Part shown: piece after piece, positions 18,558-32,262 of the stretch
How positions within the stretch are numbered: the first letter of the stretch is position 1
Layout of the letters: each line of letters starts with the position of its first letter
Assembly: GCA_009823395.1 (NCBI GenBank)
Contig: CM020501.1
Coordinates: 19,718,361 to 19,782,360, forward strand
Source of the DNA: Thamnaconus septentrionalis
Taxonomy: Eukaryota > Chordata > Actinopteri > Tetraodontiformes > Monacanthidae
DNA length: 64,000 bases
Direction of reading: 5' to 3'
Translations under genes and position numbers: made by a program
Notes under the pieces: generated by a model
Told to the model about the DNA's origin: nothing
Databases searched by the model: none
Seen by the model: the letters and a program-made list of their open reading frames with translations, nothing else

Positions 18558-21500
18558 CACAGCACAGGTTTAGAAACAAATGGAGATGCAGCGCTGGAAG
18601 TAACAGTGAAGTGAAGAAACATTGAGGCGTAAACAAAACAGTACAACACACAGCACTAATTAATAAACTAAATAACTAAATAATAAATGGAAACACCATC
18701 CATACATCCATTTTCCATACCCGCTTCTTCCCGAGCTCAGGTTCACGGGGTAAATGGAAACACATTGAAACCTAAACATTCAACTGGGCTGATCAAATAA
18801 AACAGTCCAACAGCACTTTATCGGAATAGGAGTCGATTAAGAGGAATATGGAATACAGGAACAAAAAAAACAAAAAACAGTTCTCAAGTATGGCTTAAGA
18901 ACACAATTAATTATATACAGTTATTTTTATTATTCACAATGTTCAGCAATGTTCAGCTGTTTGTTTTTTTCCTCTGGCGTTTAATATTCAACTCGTCTCT
19001 GATTGTTTTTTTACCACATATAATTTGAAACCCCCACCCCCGGTAAAGTGTTTCTCGTGACAGACCTGTGACTGGCTGCTGGAGGGGTTGCTGCTGCTGA
19101 AGTCCGAGTGCCTCTTCTTCTGCGGCATTCGGGAGCAGGCAAAGAAATAGGCGTACTCGTCTCTCACCTGCAGGGGGCAGCAGAACACCGGGAGGAAGAA
19201 ATTAGAGCTCGCGCCGAACGCCCGCCCGCCCACCCGGGGAGAATCCGCGCAGGGCCGTGCAGACCTACCTGTTTGGACAACAGACAGTGCATGACGAAGA
19301 CCAGCGCCCCCTGCAGGCTGTTGAGGACGGTGAAAATATACGCGACCGCTATGTTGTCCTCTCTGAACAGGAAGGCCCCAAACACCCACATGAGACCCAG
19401 GATGCACATCTGGGCGATGGCCGTCACCGTGAACATTCTGCAGACGGAACAAGAACGGGCAGAGTGGCGAAGAACAACAAGAGAAACAGGAGATAGGGGG
19501 AGGAAAGAAAACATGGATGTTATCCAGAATGATGCAGACTCTGGAAAAAAAACCCTTCCAGACTCCCCCGCCCCGGCAGGCCCTTCAGCAGAGTCACAAT
19601 ACTACAGACTGTCTGAAATCTTTTTTTAACCCTCTCTAAAAAAGGGAAAAACCCAGAAAAACTGCACTGTTTCTTTGGAAAACACGTCAGTTTTTACATA
19701 TCAGATAACAGCTCTGTTTAATTTCCACAAGACGACTGGCCACGAGGGCAGGGGAAGTTTAGACAAATGGCTTTTGCCGACTGAGTGAGTCACGAATAAA
19801 CAACGTGAAAATGACATCAAATCTATTAAGACCGGCTGCGGTTTCATTTTTTCTTTTCCCATTTCCAACAGAAGTTACTGCGACAGTGTGAAATTAACCA
19901 CAAATTAATCACAGTAATGGAGGCGCCCTGGGGTCGTCCTTCTCCTGGCCAGAAACAAAGAGGAGATTCCTGGCTTTGTCCTGTTCTTCAAGTCAGAGGG
20001 ACTCAAATTAAATCCTGAACCGGTCCGGAACGTAGATTTGGATGTCAGCGGTAGAATTTCAGGACCGTTTTGCAAATTGCAGTTCATCGCAAATTGAAAA
20101 TTAGTGCTGGGTGTTTAAGGAGTGATTAAACAAAATGTAATTTGAAAGAAAATAATAATTAACAACAAATAGAGAGAAGAAAATGCAAAACATCTGCAAT
20201 GACTTCATTGACAATCCATAAATCTGAATTAAGAAGAGAAAGTATCTCACTAAACCTTCTGACGCTGCATGTCAACCCGTAGAGGAACAAAAACAAGTGG
20301 CAGTTGCATCGGCGGACGAACACAGGGCGAGAGAGAGAGAGAGTTGACTGACTTGATTTTGTGCAGCTTGGGGAGGTCGGGGTTGAGGCTGGAGAACTTC
20401 TGGGCAAGCCTCCAGACAGTGACCACAAAGAAGATCACATTGAAGACGATGACGAGGCACACGGGGCCGAAGAAGCTCCAGATGAGGCCGTGTTCCAGCG
20501 ACAGCCAGCAGCTGGTGAGGAGGGGAGGTGGAGTCAGTGAGTCAGTGAGTCAGTGAGTCGGTACCGGCGAGCAGCTGCAGACGAAGGGCGGGACTCACTG
20601 CTCCTTGGTGCCGTAGCCGCCCGGCCTGGCGGCGGCTGACACCACCACGATGAGCAGCGGCGCCCCGTAGCCGGCGAGGAAGAGGTAGAGCGGGCGGATG
20701 GTGGTGTTGAAGACCAGGACCACCATGCGGTACAGCTGCACCCCCTCCAGCAGCATCCAGCTGAAGACGCCCAGGAAGAAGAAGTGGAGCATGGAGGCCA
20801 CGAACCGGCAGCCGCCCTGCAACACCATGGAGGAGGAGAAGGAGGAAGAGGAGGAGGAGGAGAGGAATGAGGAATGAGGAATCTTCTAACAAGAAGAATT
20901 TGCATAAACAGCCACATTAATTATAATTATAGTCTCCGTAAATAGTCTGATAAAAAAGACAATGAACCAAGCAATACAACCAGCATCACTCCCTCCTTTA
21001 TTTTAATTCATTCATTCATTCATCTTCTATACCCGCTTATTCCTATTCAGGGTCACGTGGGTCTGCTGGAGCCTATCCCAGCTGTCTTAGGGCGAAGGCA
21101 GGCTACACCCTGGACAAGTCGCCAGTTCATCGCAGGGCCTATTTTGGATTATTTTGGTCTGTATTTGTTCATCATTCCAAAGACAGCTGTTTTTTATTGT
21201 TGCTGTTGTTGTTTGCATGCCTTTTTTGTTTTATCTTGATCCATTGGTACATTGAATGTGTCTTAAATGGAAGGTGAATCCTAACTAGCACAAAATCACA
21301 AAATCCTTGAAATCCTTTGCTGCAACTTTAACGCTGATTATTGCAGGAACCTTAATTTAAAAGTTTACAGCAAAACAATGACAGCGAGTTAAAAGAGGTC
21401 AACGGTGTTGTGCTGCTCTACCTCTGGCTTGGTCTGGGAGATGCCAGCCAGGAAGAAGAGGTCGGCCATGAAGAGGCAGATGCAGAGGTGGAGGTGGATG

Positions 21501-24500
21501 GTGGTGCGAGTCCCTTGGATGGAGCGGCAGAACTTGAAGGTGAGGATGCAGAGGACGAGGCACAGCAGGGAGATGGCCAGGCCGATCTTGGTGACCAGCT
21601 GCAGGCCAAAGGTGTGCTGGGGGAGGAGGGGAGCAGGATAAATGATCTGTCCTCATCGTGACCTTCCGTGACCTTCACACTCACAGCACTCCTGGCGAGC
21701 CTGAACCGAAACGCTTACCTCCAAACTTGAACTTCCAGGTAAAATGGAAGGTGATGCAATTGAATTGACGGATTGAATTTATTCATTTTTGACAGTGATT
21801 ATAAAATAATGCAAGGAACGAAGGTAATAACACATATATAAGATGAAAAAAGGAAGCAAATGTGATATAAATATGCTTGAACGGCGCACAGGATGAAGAA
21901 TGGAGCTCATCTTGTCCTCCACCCTCCTTGTAATTATTATTGTAAATGAGGATTTACAATAAACTTCTAAGACTTTAAAAACAAATATCTGTGTGTGATA
22001 GAAGGTGACTTTTGTGCCGTTGTTCACAATAATAGGTTTGTATTTAGTTACATTGTTGCTTTTTTGGTGATTTTGCACTTGGGTTAGACTTTGACTTTGT
22101 TCTTCGTAAACAATTGTGAGTAGAAAAAGGGGAACTATTTGATTATATTCATACTGTTAAAATGTTTTGTATTGTCGTTAGTTAATTAGAAAAAGGCATT
22201 TATTTGCCTTAAGTCTTTATTGTTTGATTTACCATGATCATAATCAACAAATTAAAGGCAAAAATCCCAAAATTACTCAATGATCAGGACGTTTCAAGTG
22301 AAAAAGATCGGCATCGGTGATGTTCGCCCTGTATTTACTTGGTATCGGATCAATACCAAAAACCCCCAGTGCGGCCCAGCCCTCCCAGTTGGCCTAACGA
22401 GTGTGGGCCTGCTAGGTTGAACCGGGGGCCTCCTACCTCCATGGGGTAGAGGGCCATGAGCACGGCGAAGCTGCTGAGGTGCGAGCTCTCACACACGGTG
22501 AACGTCTCGTTGGATTTATTTGGCTGTATGGCAACGCCGGCGGTGGACCAGCTGCCCTCGTTGGTCCGGTAAACACAGATGAACTCAACCCGCTGAGGCT
22601 CTTCCTTGACCTGTTTGCAAGGAAGCACGTGGTAAATTGATGGGCTGGAGACGGGGGACAGGACGACAGGGGGCGCTATACCTCCAGGTGTCTGAAGGTG
22701 ACGCTGATGGGGCGGCTCAGGTTCGCAGTGGACGGGTTGGACACCACCACCGACACGACTCTGGAGATCAGCTGGACGTCCGGAGCCACACCGTCTTTTT
22801 GGTAGCTGCTGAGCTCCTCCAGGGACTGGTTGGAGGCGGAGGAGAGGTTGGCGTAGCTCAGCAGGGCAGCGTAGGCGAAGCCTGCAAGGAGGAGACGTGG
22901 TTAGCAACAGCAAGAGGAGCAGAGAGGAAGTGAGGAAGAGGAGGAGGAGGAGGAAAAAGAAGAGGAGGAGGAAGAGGTGGAGAGGATGAGAAGGAGAGGG
23001 AAGAGGAAGAGGAAGAGGACAAGGAGGTAAAGTAGGAGGAGAAATAAGAAGAGGAGGAGGAAGAGGAGGAGAGGATGAAATGGAGGAGGAAGAGAAGGAG
23101 ATGAAGAGAAGGAGGAGGAAGAGGAAGAGGACAAGAAGGTAAAGTAGGAGGAGAAATAAGAAGAGGAGGAGGAAGAGGAGGAAGGGGAGGAGGAGCCTAC
23201 CGGGGTAGGATTCAGTTCCAGCTGCCGTTGTCCAATCAGTGTCCAGGCTGGCCTTCTCCACGGTCAGGCGAACCGGTCCGGTGGGCGGAGCTTGTCCTCT
23301 CTCTACCGCGATCTCTGCGTCTACTGGTGTCAAGAACACAGAGGAACCGCAGCGTCGTCACTCGGCAAGCTGCTCGGCAACAACAGCGCCGGTCGGTCTG
23401 CGGGTCGGCCGCTGGTCTTACCGGTCTGCCGGGTCTCCAGCCTGGTGCGGTTGTCCCTGAGCTGCGGCCCGATGAGCGCCACGGCGTTCTCCACCGTCGC
23501 CAGCAGCTCGCTCACCTCGCCCGAGTCCTCGGCAGTGCCGCCGCCGCCCACGTCAGTCAGGACGCCGTCCACGGCCGTGAAGAGTTTCTGTTGGCACGGG
23601 AGCGAGTTGTAGGCACACACGAGCACGAGTGTGTGTGTTTGTGTGTGTGTGTGTGTGTGTTCTGCTGCTGACCTCCAGGAGAGCTTCTCCTTCACCTTTG
23701 ACCTCAGATGGGGGCAGTCTGGGCTCGGACAGAGCCAAGCAGCTGCTCCTCATCATCAGCACCACGTTGGCCAGGCCAGCGAGTGACTGGGAAAGAAAAA
23801 AAGAGGGGAAGGAGGAGAAGGAGGGCAAGGAGGTGGAGGGGAGGAGGAAGAGGAGGTGGGGGGAGGTGGGAGACGAGTCTGTTCAGTTTGACTTATTGCA
23901 AAGTTTGTGCATTTAAAGACTCCGTGTCACAATGGGTCACGTGTGGTCTCTTCCAGATATGTATTGATTGCTTTGTACCGCCCACTAATGACTTTTTCTT
24001 TTCTTTCTTTTTTTTTAAACTCGTGCAATTTCTCTGAAAACTAGTGAATAACTCTGACGGGTGTCCTGACACAAAGTTACAAATTGTCTCTTTTACTATG
24101 ATGATTGTTTTACCTTTTATTGTTTGTAATGTACATGTGTATAAAGTTTATTCTGTTTATTCTGATTCTGTTTATTCTGTTTATTCTGATTCTGACAATG
24201 GTTCTGCCGCACTGACCGCCGTTTAGTAACCGTCACGTGTCGTCTTGCCACGTTCTCTACTCAGAACAACTACTCAGTCCCTCTGTGATGTCCCAAAGAG
24301 TAGTGGTTCCCCTCCCGGAACAGTAACAGACCCCCCCACCCCGACTCCACCGCAGCCAGGCGTTGGCTCCTCCCTCCCAATTTATTTTGGTTCTCTTTCC
24401 AAGTTGTGTAGTAGGGTCTAAACGAAGCACCAGAATGCAGTGTTTTAGCAGAAGGCTGCAAACAAAGGGTTAAGTACGCAGTTTTTCTTTTGACAGTTAA

Positions 24501-26178
24501 TCAAGTGAGGCTGCTCCACAGGAGACTGTGATAAAAATAAATAAATAAATAAATATCTGAAAAAGGCCAAAGTATGGGACATTGATGACGTACACTGTAG
24601 TGAATGTGGAACACAAAGACTTTATAATAAGAAACTAAACAGCATCAAAACCACTGATGCATGAAAAGACTGGTTTAAAATGAGATCATTATAACATCCA
24701 AAATTGCCCCAAGCTCTAAACTAGAGAATGCATTTTTAATATTTGTTATGTTATTATTATTATTATTAAAATATTTAAAAACATTTAACTTAAATGTTTT
24801 TTTTTTGGCTTTCCACTTTGCGGAGAAGCTAAACAGTCTCAGCCTCACCGGTGGAGGATCCTGGTCCACATTGAAAATGCTGCAGTCAATTTCTGGATGG
24901 AGGGGAACAAAAAAAAGAAGAAAAGTCAGATTCATGGTCTGCAGGGTCCGTTGGATATTTCATCATGAACCAGAAAAAAAAAAAAGGGAGTCTTGTCGCT
25001 CGTGGGTTGTGTTAGCGGAGGAGGAGTCAACAGAAGGAAGCGGCACAAACTCCGACGCACTCAGGACACAGCACACAGTTTAAAGACGACAAAACGACGG
25101 CACGTGCACCTACCCGAGCACTTTGTGGCATTGTTGCCATAATTGCTGAATCCTTCCTGGCAATCGCACCAGTAACTCCCGTTGAGGTTCCTGCACATCC
25201 CTTGCTCGCCACACAGCTGTGCATTTCCTGCCTCTTCGCATTCGTCTCTGTCTGTGCAGGGAAAAATATATATATATGTAAATATATATATTTTTTCATT
25301 TTAATCCAGGACTGTGCTTTGCTGTTATTTCAGCTTCGACGTTTATGATAAAAAAAAAAGGGGAAAAACTAAATAAAACTATACATTGACAATGTACATC
25401 TGTTAACCACATGTTATAAATTAATTACAAGTCTAATTCTATTTTTCATGCATCCAATGCTTTAGCTCTTTCACAGCTGTCAAAAAGTTGCAAATACTTT
25501 GTGGTGACAATCTCCGAAGTGTCTAAAACCAAATTTGCGTGTTTTGTGTTCTAAAAACTCTCTCAGCAGGTCTCGTCTCGGGACAAAATGAGAAGCCTGG
25601 AAAGTCAACACAGAAACTCTCTCTCACCTCTGCACAGCTTCTGGTTGTCCTGGGAGGGTGTGTATCCGTCATGACAGGTGCAATTGTAGCTGCCGACCAG
25701 GTTGGAACATTTTGCGTTGATGCACGAGTGAGAGTTTTTTCTGCATTCGTCGATGTCTGAGAGAGTGACGATAATGGGTGGAATGGACCGGGGTCAGAAC
25801 CTTTTTTCTCATCACACTCCGAACACACACACACACACACAAACAGGCTCACCTTCGCACTTTGCTTTCGATTTGTCGTCTACGACCTTGTTAGCGTAGC
25901 CTTCCTGGCAGTAACAGGAATAGCTGCCCTCCGTGTTGTTGCAGTTAGCGTTAGCCCCACAGATGGAGGGATTTTCCTCACACTCGTTATTGTCTGCAGT
26001 TTTTCATCAGGGGGGAAAAATATGCAAAGTGATGGGATAGCACCTTAGGTGTCTACGATAATAGGTTCAGAATAGATAGATAGATAGATATAGGGATCAT
26101 TACCAACGCAATTACTTTCCTCCTCAGACCAGCCTAGTTGACAATTCGATTCAGATTTTCCCAGCATGCACAGCAACC
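18472..26178 (-). CDS. adgre5: CD97-like adhesion G-protein-coupled receptor, 5' exon missing
   Basis: Cell-surface adhesion GPCR of the ADGRE family. Exons on the minus strand: 26178-26104, 25993-25853, 25756-25628, 25251-25114, 24892-24849, 23786-23673, 23587-23422, 23323-23201, 22881-22682, 22610-22437, 21616-21422, 20816-20599, 20511-20353, 19437-19269, 19167-19066, 18513-18472. They join in phase to 729 codons plus two bases. Order: a partial cysteine-rich segment, three calcium-binding-type EGF modules (DNNEC, DIDEC, DRDEC starts), a GAIN region, a GPS site (SHLSSFAVLM), seven membrane segments and a Ser-rich tail. ITKIGL-like TM1, LEGVQLY in TM3 and TAIAQMCILGLMWVFG in TM6 match CD97. 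The GPS has C-to-V and C-to-S changes at two of four conserved cysteines. The signal-peptide exon must lie above 26.2 kb and was not found. The last exon is less certain: reading through the 19066 donor gives a different tail ending near 18988. Confidence 0.88.
18698..18760 (+). mobile_element. L2-like LINE tail fragment
   Basis: CATCCATACATCCATTTTCC, TACCCGCTTCTTCCCGAGCTC, GGTTCACGGGG: a short, diverged tail copy inside the presumed last intron of adgre5. Confidence 0.5.
21003..21140 (+). mobile_element. L2-like LINE 3' end
   Basis: Standard fish LINE tail: ATTC repeats, TACCCGCTTATTCC, GGGTCACG, GCTGGAGCCTATCCCAGCTG, GGGCGAAGGCAGGC. Nearly identical in inverted orientation to 40437-40572. 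Lies in an adgre5 intron. Confidence 0.7.
22921..23190 (+). repeat. GGA-rich purine tract with internal duplication
   Basis: About 270 bp of almost pure purine on the plus strand in an adgre5 intron. 23009-23070 and 23121-23182 are 62-bp direct copies with one mismatch, so part of it is a minisatellite. Confidence 0.85.
24280..24480 (+). repeat. Dispersed TGATGTCACA repeat, copy 3
   Basis: Lies in an adgre5 intron. Has CTCTGTGATGTCCCAAAG, CAGCCAGGCGTTGGCTCC and the end block AGCAGAAGGCTGCAAACAAA. Confidence 0.5.
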
Positions 26179-28060
26179 CTGCAGAGGGATGAGAACAGAT
26201 GGGGACAGATGAAGGAAGGCCGAGTCTCAGCGACGCTGCAACACAATGGTGCAAAAGACCTTTCCTGTGACGTATGATCAAGTCCAGGTTTGCCAAGTTA
26301 AACAAATGCACGCTGAATGCAGTGCGCACTTATACGGCATTCATTTAATTAACCAGCTCACACGAGAGCAGTGCTATGAGATCAGAGCAACACATTGGCG
26401 GTTGGGGATTTATAGAAAGAAAGAGAGACAGAAGATGTGTCAACTAAAATGCACTGTGGATCACTAGCAGCCCCTTACTGGTAGAGGTCAGCTCACTGCA
26501 GCAAATACTGAAGGGCAGAAAAACTGCTAGACGTTCTTCTGCCAGTCAAAACTTTCATCAAGACAATTAAAACCTTTATCTTACAGACCAGGGTGTTTGT
26601 GTATAAAATTGCAAGTAATGCCAGTTTTATGTGAAGAAAAGACTAATATCTGGCCCAAAAAGGCAGACTGCAGATCTGAACAAGCTATTTTTTTCTCCTC
26701 CCAACCCAAATGTGAATCGTTAAAATCACATTACAGCCAATACTGTAACATAATTATCTGTGATATATTTCCAGTCCCGTCGAGGCTATGGAGGATATAT
26801 ATGGCAGACGTAAGATAAATATTTACATATCAGCTGGACACTGGTTACCCAACACTGTTCACCGGGGTGATTTCCTTCCAGACAGGCCGGTTCATCCTCC
26901 CTATAATTCCCCTCTTGTCAGGTTGTGAAACACCGCAATCTTTTTAGCAGGTTGTGTGTTTCCAGCACATACAAGTTTATGCAACCCCACCAAACAAAGT
27001 CTACACTCTCAGGGCTTTACCTTCAAATAAAAGGAGCATGTTATTTAAATGATGATTGTTGTCAACCTACTGAAAAGATACATTGTTGTACCTAAATGTA
27101 AAATCTAAATCACCTAAAACACACATTAGTTTTGGAGGTGAGCGAGAACTTTTTTTAACTACTACTTATTCGTACCTCCTCTAACTTCCTTCTAAACATT
27201 TTGATTTAAAATATGAATGAGAGAAATTTACATTTTGACCAACATAAATAATGATAATTACAAAAAAAAAAAAAAAAAAAAAGATCTAGCCCTTGCTGTA
27301 TGAGCACAACTTTCACTGTAAGCTAGCTAGCTAGCAAGCGGGTGCTGTTAGCTGGCACACAAATGCAGATTTGTCCCTTTCGGGATGCCGCCAATGTTTT
27401 TGAGAGTGAAATTTGCAATTGTGTCTAATTTGGCGAGTCTAGCCGCCGAACTGGAGCGACGGCTAACCTCAAAGAGCTCAACCTTGGGCTTGAATTTGCA
27501 GTTCAAGGGGAGAGCTTTGGCCTCGTCACCTCGTAAAAACGGCAGCAACATTCTCTCAACTTTTTGTTGTCGTTCCAACCCCCCAGTCCTCCCCCCAGCA
27601 ATGCCGCTTGAGGAAAACCAGACCAGAGTTTTTTTCTTTCTCTCTCTCTCTCTTTCTCTGTCTCTCAGCCAATTTGTCACACTGGCGCGTCTCCGTCCAA
27701 CTCTATTGAATAAACGACCGGAAAGACGCGTAGAGCTAATAAACACACAGGGGCCGTGACTGTGTGCTCGGCTCGCTGCTGACCTCCATTCAGCGGCTCG
27801 GCGGTGAATGAGAGCAGTTGTTGTTGTGCGTCATCATCATCATCATCACCACGGGCCTCACTTCTAGCGGCCCGCTGTGCTACAACACTGTGGCCGCGCG
27901 GTAGACGGCGGAATTTATAAACAGACGCAAATCAGCCGCTCCTTCCCTGCGCACATGTATTAAAGTGAGTACGGCGGAAAATGTTTCTGCTAAGTCGAAC
28001 AGCAGTGACGTCGCTTTCTGAAGAAAGTAAATCTTGTTTCGCAGTTCTTGACTTATTTTA

Positions 28061-28448
28061 CGGGCAAACTACGGCCCGGGGGCCGTATGCAGCCCGTGAA
28101 GTTTTTAAATCCTGGCTGCTGAACTTGAAACTATATTAATAAACCTTACCAATGTTTTGGTTTCCCTGCGTCCTTGAGTTTTCTGCCACAGTGATAATGA
28201 TGATGATGATATGCTGAAGAATAACATAACTCTAAATCACTTTTAAATAGCAGTAACTGTTCATTTGTTCAATTTCTAGTGTTTAAAGAGTCACTTCAAC
28301 ACAGCGGACGTCAAAGGGATATTTTGTTGTAAAGTTTTGTTCATTTTCAAATGACATTAAAGCCCATGTTTTTTATTTATCCCATGATCATTTTTTTTTT
28401 TTTTAGAACCCGCTGTGGCCCACCAGTCAAAAGGTTTGCCCACCCCTG
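28061..28448. mobile_element. hAT-like non-autonomous element
   Basis: The left end GGGCAAACTACGGCCCGGG and right end GGTTTGCCCACCCCTG are the inverted termini of the same class as at 13768-14119. The interior has no coding potential. A lone right-end fragment (tagtttgcccacccctg) occurs at 40641-40660. Confidence 0.6.
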
Positions 28449-30666
28449 GTCTGGAACGTTCTGGCCCGCGCGCCGGTGTAATTATATTTGGCTCACGAGG
28501 CAACACAAATTCACCAATAGAGCTGGCCTGCCGGTTTACAGCACATGTACTAATACTACATATCCCAGAATGCTCTGCTCCATCAGGACAGGACGTTCAT
28601 TGAAGGAAATTATCGTTACTTGATTGTTTTATTGTTGGTATTTGAATTTTAAATTCATTATCAGCCCGTGGAAGGAGGTTACTGTTGAAATTAGTGGCAC
28701 GCGATTCACACCACTGGTGTAGAACTTCAGACACGTCAATCTCGCAGTCAGACAGCTATTGCTCAACTCCAGCTACTGAAGACAGAGTTCTTTTAAAAAT
28801 AAAACATACTCTTCGTGTCCCTCTGCGGCTTCATTACAGCAATGCACGGACATTCAATATGACAAAGCAGCACCTAGAATACAACTGAGGACACACACAT
28901 TGTCTCTTAACAGTTTCATTTACGGCAATAAACTAGAAATTGCGCCGATGTTGTTGTCGTACGTGGTGTTTTGCTCATGTGTGAATGAATGCAAGTGCAA
29001 CTTTTCACTCTTTTTTTTTAAAAGGGTGTTTCTCACTTTTCACAAGACAGCATTACGTGCAGTTTGGTTTCGACACCATGACGCCCAAACAGTGGTTGAG
29101 CAGATAAGAAGTCAGTTTAAAAAGCACACTACAAACAAAACACACATCACGAGCGCAGCCCCACTTGTCGTCGTTGCTGCTGATTTTTTTTCTTATCTGA
29201 CTCATTATTTTATCTTTGATTTAATCATTTAAAAAAAAAAAAAGCCTAAAGACTGCAAAGATGCAGCGTGATCTCCGTGGCTGGTTTGTGGTCTCAGTTG
29301 AGTGTGGCTCCTGGTGTGTGTGTGTGTGTGCGTGCGTGCGTGTGTGTGCAGCTGGGAGCAGAGCGGATGACACTGGCGTTTATTTCTTTCCTCCGAGAGG
29401 CGGAACAGTGTCGTAAAGCTCATGTGTCAGAGTCATTTTCCCCACGGGTCGTCGCACCAGCGTCACGACCGCCCCAAAGGGTCGACCGTGTAGTGTGAGA
29501 CTATTGTAAAAGTCACTGCCCCTGCTTTTATTTATTGCACTCACATAGACGTGAAAGAAACATGGCTTGTTTGTGTGTGACGAGCTTCACGAAAGTGCCT
29601 GAATTGGCTCTGTTTGTCGTCGCCACCAAAGCAGCAGCAGCTACTTATCACAGCTGTGCTTATCTACGATTTCTGTGTAAACAAGGTGAAAGGCCGACCG
29701 ACAACAGTCGAGCATCGACGCGCTTGGTTTGACCGAAACTATGTTGCTCTGATCTCTTGATTTTCACTACCCTCATCCGTCCTGCTTGTGATTGTGGCTT
29801 TTTTGCAACAACGCTTCGCTACGCTTAGTAAACACCGCTGCGCCTTTTTTGGCAAGTGGCGTGAAGACAGAAGTCAGCAGTTTGTCTTCTGTCTGCTGTG
29901 CAACATAAATGCAAATGCGCATATGCTTGCATTTACCTACTTTTAACCCCTTATCTGTTTGTGGCTACACAACCCAGTGTGTATGGGGTTTTTTTTTAAT
30001 GTTTTTTTTTTTTTCTTAGATTAAATTTCATCCAGAGTTCATCTTTCCATCCTGCTAATATAAACCAAAGTGGGGTGTGACTGAGTGGAAACATGTCATT
30101 TGGAGCAAATGAATGAACGTTCAAAACGCTGCAGCCTGTAATCTTCTGTTGCGGCGGCGGACGCTGGCTTGTGTTGGTCGTGAATGTGTAAAAATACGCT
30201 CGCACTTGTGTTTGAAGTCGACGCTTCTGAGGCCGATGGACCCATCCGGGCTTTGGCTCGGGCTTCATTCAGCAGCAGCAGCAGCAGCAGTCAGTGTAGG
30301 TTGCTCAACAGTGCCTGCTGACGCCTGTCCGTACCGCAGCACACACGCACACACACACACACACACACACGCACACCCAAACACGCAGCAGGACGGCTTC
30401 ACTGCACAACTCTCTCATGTGGCCCATGTGGGCTGCAACCAAAAAAAAACCCCTCTTTTTTCACTTTTCATTTGAGGCCGACCTCATTGAAGAAGATGAG
30501 GAAGACTGAACGCAGTCGTTCTAAATGGAGAGCCACCGTGCTGTGGAGTTGTGCTGTTGTGTTGTTGTGTTAGCGACTGAAGAGAACAACCATCAGGTGT
30601 TTGAATTCTGAACTTCCTCAAATCTTTTTCTGTCTTCTCTTTTGTTTTTCTTTTTTCTATTCTGTC

Positions 30667-30669
30667 CAT

Positions 30670-30717
<48 letters not shown>
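30667..30717 (+). repeat. CA microsatellite
   Basis: About 25 uninterrupted CA units in spacer DNA. Confidence 0.9.
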
Positions 30718-30719
<2 letters not shown>

Positions 30720-32075
30720 CACTCTGTCCCCCTCTCTCTTACACACACACACAGACACATGTCTCATGAACAGACTCACCCAGAGCCAGCAGCTCCTTCT
30801 TTCCGAGCCCCATCTCACGACTTCCCTGCTTCCACTCTTCCGGCCCTGAACTGCTTCACACGCTCAAAACGGATCCGGTGGAGGGAAAAGATGTAAATCC
30901 TGCCACAGACTTCAGAAGCAAAAGTGACCTTCAGTGTTGTGGACTGAATTGAAACAAATAGTTCTAGAGTCCAAAGTGGGTAAAAGTCCAGAGTTGTAGG
31001 AGTTGCCAAAGGAAACTGTTAGGTAGAGAAAAAAAAAAAAAGCGAGTCCTTAATCTGTGAGAACGAAGCTTCCTTTGCTGCCTTCCTCTCCTCTCAGAAT
31101 CACACAGTTCTTCTGACCCAGGCCCCTCCCAGCCAGCCCCGCTCCCCTCCTCTCCCTCTGCCTCCCCCATCCCCCCTTCTCCTGCCCTCCCCTTCTCTCT
31201 CCTCTCCTCTGCTTTCGCTTTCACGTCACTCCCTTCTCGCCGGTTGCGTCCTGGTGGACAAACGGTCCTTGGTCAGTGGATTTTGTTGCGAGTTTTCACA
31301 CTGATTTATTTCAACGCGGTGGCGAAGTGACCGGTGACGTTTTGTCCACGTCTCCTGCTGCTGTTTTCTCCCAAACTCCTGCTTTGTTTTGTCTTTGTCC
31401 AACTTTCAGCTTCTTTCCCTTCGTTCCACTGCTTTTGCTAATTCTGTCTCGCGTTACTTCACCCCCTTTTATTTTCCCCTTCGCTGTGTCCCGGCGAAAT
31501 GCGAGCACGTTGCCACACAAACCACACAAACTGGCGCCGTATCTCCCCGCTCCCCCCTCCTCCTCCTCCTCCTCCCGCCCTCCCTCTCTTTTTGTCAGCG
31601 CCGTCTTTCACGTTTCCCCTTTTCTTACGCTCCATCGCGCTCTATTTCAGGAGCTATTCAGAAAAGTCTCCTGAGAGAAGCGCGGCAGTGGAGAGGGGAG
31701 GAGGAGGGGAGGTGACGGTGATGACTAACTCTCAGTCTAAACAGCTGCTGCTGCGCTAAAGGTTTGCCAGTAAGTGATCTGAAAGGCGCTCGGAGACTCG
31801 TCCTCCTCCTCCTCCTCCACCTCCTCCTCCTCGGTGCTCGGCCCCTCACCCCGTTCCCGTAGTTCTGCTCTGTTTTCTCAACCACCCTGCGCCTTCCCTC
31901 AGGTGCAGTAAAATCAAACCGGAGCAGAGACAGAGGCCAGATTTCAGTTTTCTCACATTGATGACGGGGAACGGAGCTCTCTTCTCCTGCCACCGTCCAG
32001 AAAACTTTAAATAGCTCGTCAAAAATGAGAATGAGTGGAAATAGTTGTTTTACTATTTACTATTATTGTTGCAAT

Positions 32076-32262
32076 AAACTGGGCGCTTGTCCAGGTTGTG
32101 ACCCTGCCTTCACCCCAAGACAGCTGGTATAGTGTGCCCTAGTAGCCCTCTGGATGGACGGACGGACGGGGACGGACGGATGGATGGACGGACGGACGGA
32201 CGGACGGACGGATGGATGGAAGGATGGATGGACGGACGGATGGATGGACGGATGGTTGGATG
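32076..32262 (-). mobile_element. L2-like LINE tail with expanded GGAC/GGAT tract
   Basis: Minus-strand LINE tail (cagctggtatagtgtgcccta in reverse) runs into a tetranucleotide tract of GGAC and GGAT units from 32153 to 32262. The tract is an expanded LINE tail microsatellite. Confidence 0.55.

Noticed and set aside
22350..23339. 329-codon minus-strand open frame as one protein
   Set aside because: It runs through an intronic GGA/TCC tract. True exons are 22437-22610, 22682-22881 and 23201-23323 joined by GT-AG splicing.
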